Shown here piece after piece: positions 54,922 to 64,000 of a stretch of 64,000 nucleotides of DNA. The stretch lies in NCBI GenBank assembly GCA_013176395.1, contig JABMLP010000011.1, positions 1,550,001 to 1,614,000 on the forward strand, given 5' to 3'. How positions within the stretch are numbered: position 1 is the first letter of the stretch; each line of letters begins with the position of its first letter. The notes beneath the pieces were generated by a model that had not been told where the DNA came from, made no database searches, and saw only the letters and a program-made list of their open reading frames with translations. Origin of the DNA: Venturia oleaginea. Its lineage: Eukaryota; Ascomycota; Dothideomycetes; Venturiales; Venturiaceae. The translations under genes and the position numbers were made by a program.

Positions 54922-57900
54922 CCCCCAGTTTAGGGCCTGGATTGGAGGCTATCTGCCTATGTCGCTGTAATTATATAGTTAATCTGGTGATAGAGCTAGA
55001 TTTGTTGTTGTTTTTGCGGCGATGCGGCGATGCAGTGCACGGGACTTTGGGGGGGGGGGGGGATCTCCCCGCCAAAAACCAAAAAAAAGGGCTGAAATTT
55101 ACAATAGACTGAATGCTAGATTGTTTACGGACTTTTTTTTGAGTACAATGAGAATTCCTGAGAGAAATCCCGTAAAAAACGGTGATTTGGTTGTATTTTC
55201 CGTGATTTTGGCGTTTACAATGTGTTTGTAACCGTAGTGGACTACCCTACCTATCAGTCAGTACGAGCTCATATGAAGAGACGAGGGTATAAATACCTCG
55301 CCGATATGCGTGCGCTTGGAAACTAAACGACATATTGCAAGGCAACATCTATGTCTGTCTTCTCAAGTTTCGTGCAATAAGCCCATATCATGCAGGAGCA
55401 CGATGATAGAAAAGATTTTCCGTGAAGATCAGGGAAGAGTAATTGTCGAGATACATTTTTGACATTGCTGAAAATAATCGAGATACAGAATATCATCACT
55501 ACTGTTGTTTTGTTTTCTCCAGTTTTTCAATGAGAGATGTCAATTTCTTCGTCGCGGTCGGGTCAAGGGTTGCTCGAAAAGTCAAATCAGCCAAAGAGAT
55601 CATCACCACCAACAACCCGATCTCTCTGTATATTACTTGAGCCACGGTAAATTCCTCAAAGTTGCCCCCCTCGTGGATATTTAACGTCATAGGTATCCTA
55701 TTTTTATTATCGGTGAACAAAGTACGAGCTTCTGCACCCATGAACCGATCCGGTCGACTTATCATTCTTAGTTGATGTGTGCGTTCAAGAATTTGTGTAT
55801 GCGTTTTCAAGAATGGTCTTTTATATCGCTACCACATGTCTCGTCAGCCTCGATCTTACTCATTCATCTCTAGAAAATGGAACGAAGAAATTGAATACAG
55901 TTTCCCTCTTCCTACGACAGAATATACAGGTATTCAAAATATATTAGGATGCGCTAGCCCTTCAAAAAGGCCTACGCCCAGAGAAAAGAGAGGACCACTA
56001 AAGTTTACAATCATCAGACCTGAGAATATGCTAGAATAGGAAAGGGAAAATGTAATAGTTGAGTTTGGGGGAGACTAGCTGCGGATGAGAATATGATTGA
56101 GATGATGGTCATGATGAGGTTCAAGGCGGTGGAGATGAAATTCATCGGAATTACTTACATTACTGTTATGAAGGTGGTGAAAAGGTTGTTCTATTTCTTA
56201 GGGGGTGCCCCACTATATATATGATTACTTAATCCCGATCGTGCATTCCTGTCAATTACGGTTTCTAAGGTCGCGAATGAGACACCATCCACACTAAACA
56301 GATTTCGGGTCCGCGGGTATAGAAACCGGCGTACAGCAACCAAAGCTCTGGAATCCTAAAATGGTAGGCATCGCAAGGTGCTATTATCATCCAAGTCCAA
56401 AAAAAATCGTTCTTCTTTTCTATCGATTCTACATTCCTCTTCGGCCTCAATCCGTCAAGAATATCTATAATCAAACATCCCGATTGTTTGACTGCCTTAT
56501 TCAGCGAAATAAAGTAGACGAGAGAGAGGGAGGGTATAAAAACATATCCTTCCCGCTACTTTTTGAAAACATCAAGTCCCAACTCTTTGCTATCACATAG
56601 GAAGGAGTACCAACTTTTGAACCAGATATTAAGGAAGACGAGAGAAGAGGAGAAAGATGGCTTCATTCGAGAGAAGGGGAAAGGGAAGGGGAGAAAGATG
56701 GTGAGGATATAAGTAGGAAGTAAATCAATGGACCCCGCCATTAACTCAATCAAACCCAGCCACCACCTCCAGGAAGGTCAGGCCCATTCGAGTAGAATCC
56801 CTATCCATAATCAGACGGTCGAGGTTTTCGATGTATATAGACGATCCCAGGCTTCCGCGACCATTGATTTTGACATGATCTGATGGTTTGTTGTAGTTAA
56901 AGTCTAAGCCTAGAAGTGTTCTTTTACAAAGGTGTGTCGTAGATCTCCTAAGATCAACCGACTACTAACTAGACGCGGTCCTATCAAAAATTATCAGCAT
57001 GCAGGTTAGTAGAAGTTTGCGTGGGCATGAGAAAGGTATAATAACCTCTTTCTCTTCTCCTTTTGAAGTTACCAGACTGCACCATTACCCAGAAAAAGGC
57101 CAGGGAGCGCCGCTGACTCTATAAGACAAAAACATCAGCTAGTTATTACAAGAAAAAGAAGAGAGTTGTAGGGATTGCAAAAACCACGATAGAATCTCTT
57201 TAAGGCGGGAGATTAGGAAAGAAAATGACGGATTTGACAGAGGAATGGTGAAGATCGAGGCGCCGGACAGGAAAATCATTACTTACTCTTGATCTTTTCG
57301 CCAACTACTAACTATTCTTCACATCCTATCACAGATCCTTCTCGTAGCGTGACAGGTTCTCTAAAGTAAAATTAAAAAAGCAAGTACGGGAGCTCCAGCG
57401 CCTGATCGAGAAGTCCGCGCTATAGCGTTTGTCATCGAAGTCTAGGTTCAAGAGTTTTGATTTGTAAGGATGTTGTACTTTCTTGCGGCTACAATCGGCT
57501 TTACCTTCACTCTCTTGTTTTCATCAAAAGACTGGGGGACAAATTCTAGACAATTGATTAGTAAGGTCTCTGCTCGACAAACAATTCAGAGGTATAAATG
57601 CCTTTCATACCGAACCGACTAATAAAGAAAACACAGCAGCGAGAAAAACGCATGGTTAAAAGGCTTTTAGGAGAAAATAGAAAAGAACAGGGAAGCACAA
57701 TACAAAGCAAGCGCTGGAACAAAGTACAGGAATGCCATGGACAAGACATCTTGGGCAAGAGGTAATAACGGTGATGGAAATCATCATCATCTTCTTCTCA
57801 ATTCCCTTCTTTCAAGCCGCACGCCGGGTCCTAGTGAGTATTCGGAGCAACAGTGGGAGATTTAACTATCCGTGGATCTGAGTCAAAGTAAAGGAATACA

Positions 57901-58617
57901 AGCATCCACACCCATGGTGAAGAGTCTCGAGTCGCTGTAATTGTTGATAATGTCCAAGTCCTGTACCAACCAATCTTTGATGTCAACGCTGCAACATTGT
58001 CGACCATGATTGTCTTAGGGATTTGCGGAACAGATCGGACAGAATCTCAACTTTTAGAAAGTCAGCGGCGTGATACAGGTAAGAAAGCAGTACAAATACC
58101 TGAAGCCCCAAAACCGTTCTAAGAAGCAGGCAAAGCTACCATTAAACCTATACCGATGGCGCTCTCCCTCCCTCTCATGGGGAAGTAAAAAGGCGATTCA
58201 GCGCCAGTAACATGGAGAACAGTTGCGATTTTTTGTCACGAGGGGAATGCACCAAAAAAGTGTTGGTCGGCTTACCTTTTCACCATTTCTCGAAGCGATG
58301 AAGATCATCACCAGAAACCCCATCATCCACTAGCTATATTCTCCCATCAGGGCAACTGTCAGCAGAATGCTCTACCATCATGATGCCGCAAAAATAAAGA
58401 TCAACGTCCGCGCCCATAAGATGTCTTCAAAATCTGGGTAATTTTGTGGCTGATACCAGGCCCTGTGGATATTCTCTTATATAGCTTGCTGCTCATCAAT
58501 CTTGATCAGCTGACAATTTCACCCTTTCGATCATGCTGAGAGGTGCGACAATGCTTTCGGTAAAGGTCTGTATAGTACAATGAATTCGGGTATTTGAAAG
58601 TTGTGACCTCGACAGAC
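54922..58617. other. 3.7-kb stretch without recognisable genes
   Basis: It begins with a possible CACTA-type end (gcagtg near 55037) and a 14-G run at 55049-55062. Two frames could be exons: 55499-55810 minus (103 aa, with a hydrophobic segment EIGLLVVMISLADL) and 55836-56039 plus (about 67 aa, basic, MSRQPRSYSFISRKW). Neither has recognisable similarity. From 56050 to 58600 dense stops and A/T-rich sequence suggest decayed repeats or long UTRs. Confidence 0.4.
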
Positions 58618-59748
58618 TTATGCTCTTGCCTTCGGTGGTTCCACCTCTTCCTGAGCTAGATCATAAACATCATCCAAATCATCCCATGCCTCTTCACTAG
58701 CTGCTAAAATATCTTCCACATCTTCAGTCTCTTTGTCCATGGCATCCTGATCGATATTGGCAATCGTCTCTTGTAACAGGGCTTCGTCGATTCCAGACAT
58801 CAGATCTTCCGATGCCACCCTCGTCGTCAGTCCTTGTGGCGCCGGTATTTGTCTTTCTGGCGCGTGTGCCATTAGGATTTCATTCAATGCCAGCCGCTCA
58901 ATGACGATACGTCCCATTGAAAGCAAATTCTTAACATCCACCCCATCCGCCGGCCTGACCATGCCCTGCTTCTTCAAATCTTCATTTAAAGCCTGGTACA
59001 GACTTTTGTTCTCAGGCGTCTGCTCTCTCGTGATTAGCACAGAGCCCTTGCCTTTCTTATCCCATCCAAGCGTCTCCATCCATTTGTGCATCCAAAAATG
59101 CCCCTTTCCCTCCTCAATGCCCTCTGTCGGGATCCCAAGCGAATCAACCACCACGAGTTCTCCCTTGCGATACCGATGACTCAAAGCCCCCCTCCACGCA
59201 GCATCATAAACCTTCTTCGGCAGCTTCGTCGCAAAATTCCTGGGTTTAGGTCCAAACGCCACACCTCCGCCTCTCAGCATAGGTGACTTTTTGTCCCCCA
59301 ATCTTGCTCTTCCCGAACCCTTCTGCGGCCTTATCTTGCGATTTGAACCGTGAACTTCGCTGCGCCATTTTGTAGATGCGGTCCCCTGACGGCTACGGTC
59401 GCCTTCGTAGACGATGGCCCGATGGAGGATGTCTTTCCGGAGTGGCACGCCGAGGAGAAGGGGAGAGTATGACAGGAATTTGATAGGCTCGAGGGTGGGG
59501 AAGGTGTGGAGGGTTGTCAGGATATCTTTTGGGAGGAGGTGGGTTGGAATATCGGAGCGGTAGATTACGCCTCCTTCAGGCCTGGAGTAAAATGTTCGGT
59601 GGGAGGAGTGCTGTATGATTAGTTAGCATCAGGCCATGATTGGAAAGCAATGGGTTATTATTACCTCTTTAATGCACCTTTTAGACCAATTGGCAGCTGG
59701 ACGTAGTGATTTGCACCGCAACGGTAGTACGCACGTATTTGAAGCCAT
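58618..59748 (-). CDS. YML6: Mitochondrial ribosomal protein uL4m
   Basis: Two exons, 59748-59665 and 59610-58618, with a 54-bp intron; 358 aa. The first 28 codons form a Cys/Arg-rich presequence-like start (MASNTCVLPLRCKSLRPAAN). The body has the uL4 core: VPLRKDILHRAIVYEGDRSRQG, the RNA-binding loop KIRPQKGSGRARLGDKKSPMLRGGG with FGPKPR, and ALSHRYRKGELVVVDSL. A C-terminal acidic extension (DKETEDVEDILAASEEAWDD) is typical of fungal versions. It helps build the mitochondrial large subunit around the exit tunnel. It is divergent from mL38 with 117 bp between the starts. Confidence 0.93.
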
Positions 59749-59865
59749 GTTGTGTCTGGTGATGGTGGAAGTGATGGTGTCGCCTGGATTTCGGGGAGAG
59801 ACAAAAAGTTGAGCTCGGTCTCGTTCAAAAACGAAGGCCGCAAGACTGAGGACACCAACACCACC
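59749..59865. promoter_or_regulatory. Bidirectional promoter, uL4m / mL38
   Basis: 117 bp separate the two divergent start codons, so both genes must share promoter elements. A longer mL38 frame from ATG 59752 would overlap this region, but its added residues do not look like a presequence. Confidence 0.7.
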
Positions 59866-61219
59866 ATGGCCACCGTCAATACTGCCCTGCGCCCATGGGG
59901 CATCTGTAGCAGGTGTCTGAGAAACGGCAATTTCTCAATCGCATCTTTCAATGCCCCCAAACGATCATTTTCCACGAAACCATCCCTCCAAGAAGAGTTA
60001 CAGACCCCCGAAGCCACACCACCATCAACAGAGCCTCCAGCACTGACAGGAAAATACTACGATCCATTACTGGTACATACAAGACACACGGAAAGACGGC
60101 TGGCAAAGAAACTGGGTGTCCTTCCAATCGGGTCTCGTCGATCGCGTGCGGCCAGAAGTACCACGGAGAACATTCCCTTCGAACAATTGCCTTACCAATG
60201 CTTCCAGGATGCGAGACAAGTTCTGGCTGCCGATCGTGCGGAGAAGGTTAAAAAGATTGAAGAAATGCGTGTCAAGATCGCAAAGGTCAAGGCAATGGAT
60301 GATGCCGCATGTGGAGGCATGGACAGGAAGAAGATCAGTCTGGATAGTATGAACAAGGAGTTGGAGAGATATAAGGTTCTGGCAGACATCAATGATCCTA
60401 TAGTCAAGAAGAAGTTTGAGGATGGCGAAGGTATGCCTTGCTCGACGAATTCATACACATCCACTAATACACCATACAGGAGACATGTCCTATCTCGTCT
60501 ACCGCTTCCTCGCCGAACGCAAATGGCGCGAGATGAAACGCAAAATCCTTGTACAACGTATAACCCAAATGTCGGTCATTCCAGACGTCTACCCGTTCGC
60601 CGACCCCGTCCTCGACATCGACATGAAATTCGATCGGTTCGTTGTTGCGCCTGGTGACTTCCTCGCCACCTCTCGCACAGAACATGCACCGCGTCTTAAA
60701 TTACAACAATTCGATGTCGGGCAAAAGATGGTTACGATTGTGGCGATTGACTCGGATGTACCAAACGTGAAGAAAAATGGCTTCGATTACAGGTGTCATG
60801 GCATATGGTCCAATATTGCGATTACACCCACAGACAACAAAATCGACCTCAACGGATTGAAGAAAGACAACACAGTCCTGTCTTGGACACCCCCTTACGC
60901 ACAAAGAGGCTCGCCCTACCACCGCATTTCACTCTGGGTTTTCGAACAAGGCCCGGACAAACGCATCAACACCCAGAAAATCGCTAGCAAGGTGCGGAGG
61001 GAAAACTTCGTGCTGAGGAGTTTTGTAGATAAAATGAATTTTAAGAAACAACCACTTGGTGTGACGATGTTCAGGACGCAGTGGGATGAGAGTACGGATG
61101 CCGTCATGGCGAAGTGGAACATCGAGGGAGCAAATCTGGAATTCAAGAATAGGAGGGCCGAGAAGTTGCCTGATAAGTATCGGATGAAGGATGGGGCGAG
61201 ATATAGGGGCGGTAAATGA
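59866..61219 (+). CDS. MRPL35: Mitochondrial ribosomal protein mL38 (PEBP fold)
   Basis: Two exons, 59866-60430 and 60480-61219, with a 49-bp intron; 434 aa. The presequence is residues 1 to about 36 (MATVNTALRPWGICSRCLRN, then KRSFSTKP). A helical N-terminal domain with VLAADRAEKVKKIEEMRVKI is followed by the conserved GDMSYLVYRFLAERKWREMKR. A C-terminal PEBP-like domain has MVTIVAIDSDVPN, NIAITP, SPYHRISLWVFEQ and VTMFRTQWDES. mL38 sits on the central protuberance of the mitoribosome large subunit. The ATG at 59866 is chosen because the presequence begins there. Confidence 0.92.
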
Positions 61220-61491
61220 GGTGTGTGCATGATACAGGGAAAGGTAGACTTAGTAGGTATAAATACCTTTTCGTATTAGTCCGCGTAAGCTGTGGACGAC
61301 CTCGGAGGCGGTGAGTAACGTTTCTTGTACATGATCAGAGGCGACAAAGATATGACTATTAATGCCATCTCGATCGAGCTGTAACGTACAACAAAGTGGG
61401 TCCTATCACGAGATTTCCATCTCTTCTTCTTCTCTCATCCCATCCCGTCATCCCTCACCGAGTCTCTCCTCTCAACTACTCCATCATCACG

Positions 61492-63604
61492 ATGGGCCCT
61501 CCCGCCACCTCACAGCTCAAGCCACCTCAACCATCGCAGTTTCAGCTTGCACTTGCGCTGGCCATTGCGAAGGCGAAACCGGAGAGTATTAGTGTTAGAG
61601 GTCTGTTCTTGTTTTCATGATTCTCTTTTCTTCTTTGTTCCTGGATGTGCTCGTCTGGGCATCCGTGGGACTTTCCGAATGCCGAAACTGATTCCCAGAT
61701 GTGTTGCCTATAAGTCAGAATTCACGCCCTCGCTGATCGCCTCCCCGATCACCCCTCGACATCTTTCATCTCACCCCTTCCTCTTCTCCCGTCCAACTCA
61801 CTAACACTCTCTAGACTACCTCGTCAAGATCCGCCATCACATCCTTGATGGCTCACGCGTTGTGAACTATGGGTCAGCAGATGAGTACCTGAATGCAGCG
61901 GCTTATTGGCACGACATGTTCAAGGAGAGTCAAATGGAGATTCATGAGTTGCAGACACAGATGGCTAAGCTGGAGAGGGGCAATGAACGGTGAGTTGTCT
62001 TTTCATTGAAGCCCGATAGCCAACTTGCTCACGATATTCGTAGATTGAAAGCTTCCAACGCGGCAGCTGGAGTTGGTGCCCCTCCTCAACCTGAAGGAGG
62101 CTCTATTGGTGTTCAGAGTAAAGCTACGGTGCCGCCTGGGTTCAAGGACGTCACTGCACCGAAGAAAGGGACAAAGCGGAAGCAGGATGAGGCGAAAGCC
62201 ACTGCTTCAACAAGGCCTGCTAAAAAGGTTTCGGGTACTAAGAACGGACCAGCGCCACCGGTATTAGTGAACGACAATCTGATTGATGATCTGGGAGTGT
62301 TTGATGTGCCAGGGGCAGGTAGGTTGATCGCTCACGATGCCATTTTATGTTCTCACACCAGGTCAGGCTCAACGACCGTCCTCCACCTCTACCGCGCTCA
62401 CAAGCTGTATCAAAAAATTGAACCAGATCTACGAGATCTTGCCTATCACCTCACACAGGCTGTCGCAAATCTCGCTGATCACATTTCAACCGTCGCAAAG
62501 CAGACTCAGAAGCAAATTCTCGATGCTTCAGCCACGCAAGATAAGCGTCTGAGAGCTCAGCTAGTATCTATCACCACATCGAAGACGGAGACTGAATTCC
62601 CTCGTATCATTCGCGCTGCCGGCAGGTCTTTTATGAGTCTCTTCCATGGACTGGCCACGATATGGGAGAAAGGCACTGAAGCAGAGAGACGACATCACGG
62701 CGCCACCACGTACCAATACATTAAGGCTTTTGATACACTGCTTGATGCGATATCATCTAATTGCATGCTTGTTGCTCAACTCAATGCGCAACAAATCGCC
62801 AATGCTGCTCCGTCATCATTAGCAACGGCAAAGAACTCGAATGAGAAGAAAGCGCAGAAGCCCAAACCAGCGCTCAAAGCACGTATTGCGCAAGAACTCG
62901 TCTCTCTACTGCTCGCCTTGCTCACTCACCTCACACCCGCACGACAAGGTCCACACACCGCCCTCTTTGAAGGGTTCCTTTACCTCCTCCTCGAACGCAC
63001 AGGCAAACGTCTCTACCTCCTCACCTTCAAACGCGAGCGTGGCGCCACTCTTGACAAAGAGATGATCGATGTCTCGCCTCCACCGGCAGCACAACTTGGG
63101 ACTGTCGAACGACAAGCTATCAGTATCGAAGTCAAATTCCTTGTTCAGCTTCTCGAGAGGGCAATGAGTCTTGCACCGTCTTTCCTTGGTTCCCTCTCTG
63201 GTGCTGATTTGCCAGCTAAGACCGGACGTGGCGCTGCGTCTACAAAAGTGAAGTTCGCTGGTCTACCCAAAGGCACAGCGGCGTTGAGTATTTCGGCCAA
63301 GGAGAAGTTGCAGAGGACGCTTGTCGAGTGTATGTTTGGTTCTGCCCAGCTCGACAAGCGGAACATTTTGAAGAACAGTGGTGGCACTGGTGGAGACGGT
63401 GGGCGTGGAGAGGAAGATGAGATCGAAGACCAGGATGCCCAAGAGAAGAACAATGATTTCATCGAGGTACTGCGCAAACCTGTCTTTACGGGACCGGTGC
63501 CGCAAATGCCGAAGGTTGACGAGGTGGATGTGCCCCAGTGGTTCACGGAGAATGTTTGGAAGCTGGTTGGGTGGGATGTTTTGGGGTGGGATGGGAATTT
63601 TTGA
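61492..63604 (+). CDS. Hypothetical fungal protein, coiled-coil-like and helical
   Basis: Exons 61492-61600, 61815-61989 and 62044-63604. A further 48-bp in-phase intron at about 62319-62366 is possible, since the sequence has a GT..AG pair and a length divisible by three, so reading through also keeps frame. Exon 2 encodes DYLVKIRHHILDGSRVVNYG and ends in a heptad-like helix (ESQMEIHELQTQMAKLERGN). A Lys/Ala/Pro-rich linker contains basic nuclear-signal-like KKGTKRKQ. The C-terminal half is all-helical (LYRAHKLYQKIEPDLRDLAYH, SLFHGLATIWEKGTEAERRH, LVSLLLALLTHLTPAR). I do not recognise the family; a nuclear structural role is only a guess. Confidence 0.75.
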
Positions 63605-64000
63605 GATGAAGTTGAGAAAGAGCTGAGATGAGAAACTGCCGCAAGAGAATCGGAGGGAATGATATAGTTTGAGTGAGCAAAGCAGTATAAATGTAAGGAA
63701 TTGATTAATCCTGTAGATCGCAACATTGACGAATTGACGGAAAAGAATCACAATGACTGCACAATGTAGTTCGGTAGGCTCCATAACAGGTTTCAAGACT
63801 ACGTTGATGTTTCTCGGTAGTATGCCTTCTTATAGGCAGATCTTGATGATGACTGCTGATATTTTAATTGGACAAAAGACACGATTCATGCAGCCGATTG
63901 TGCTCTCTATCTACGACCTCAAAAATCAAAAGAGTGACCTCGCATTGAGATCATCGAGCACGTTTGCTCCCCATGGTGTGTTCAACACATCTCAAGCAGG
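63605..64000. other. 3' flank to window end
   Basis: 396 bp after the last gene. Minus-strand frames that overlap the gene are shadows. Nothing is recognised. Confidence 0.5.

Noticed and set aside
59752..59865. Longer N terminus for mL38 from ATG 59752
   Set aside because: The added residues are acidic/polar and unlike a mitochondrial presequence, which begins at 59866.
63145..63796. Minus-strand frames of 177-193 aa overlapping the last gene
   Set aside because: They are antisense shadows of a clearly coding plus-strand exon, low-complexity Ser/Pro with no motif.

Overview
The window comes from a filamentous ascomycete (Pezizomycotina), most likely a Dothideomycete. The reasons are compact genes with 50-60 bp GT..AG introns and CTAAC-type branch sites, Ty3/Gypsy chromoviruses with chromodomains, a fungal LINE with RNase H, and fungal-specific proteins (mitoribosomal uL4m and mL38, Pcc1 of KEOPS, a Dal5-type permease, BTB paralogues). 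It is a mosaic of host genes and very young, nested transposons.

Left half (1-30.5 kb): two 5,578-bp Ty3/Gypsy elements lie in opposite orientation (116-5693 plus; 20588-26165 minus). I saw one base difference between their coding regions and all five LTR copies are identical, including the solo LTR at 15173-15348. Between them lie a host SDR reductase, a haloacid dehalogenase-like gene, an FAD oxidoreductase and a Dal5-like MFS permease. The permease is split by a Ty1/Copia element. The 5-bp target-site duplications do not match locally but match across the window: ccgac/gtcgg at 5694 and 26166, tcaac/gttga at 15168 and 20583. The halves of a LINE, of the Copia element and of the permease join exactly in frame if segments are re-inverted. 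The simplest reading is nested insertion followed by two inversions with breakpoints inside Gypsy LTRs. Misassembly at the 5.6-kb repeats is the main alternative for the larger one. The Gypsy element has an 11-nt primer-binding site perfectly complementary to its own LTR, as in Tf1/sushi-type self-priming elements.

Middle (30.5-49 kb): decayed gene remnants, including a P-loop/HAD pseudogene, are followed by a secreted SURNod19-like protein with a Met-rich patch, class III alcohol dehydrogenase (with a 15-nt micro-exon), a glutathione S-transferase, a small mitochondrial protein divergent from PCC1, and three BTB paralogues. The BTB paralogues share a C-terminal CxxHxH..CYRxKY motif. Two of the three carry premature stops.

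Right part (49-64 kb): a degenerate CACTA/Tnp2-type transposon carries a transposase (minus) divergent from an unknown 419-aa protein (plus). A 198-bp near-perfect inverted repeat lies at the 3' end of the transposase. About 3.7 kb without recognisable genes follows, then a divergent pair of mitoribosomal protein genes (uL4m, mL38) and an unidentified coiled-coil-like protein.

Functionally, the SDR, HAD, FAD oxidoreductase and MFS genes could form a small catabolic cluster that lost its transporter to transposition. The rest is ordinary housekeeping in a repeat-rich neighbourhood.
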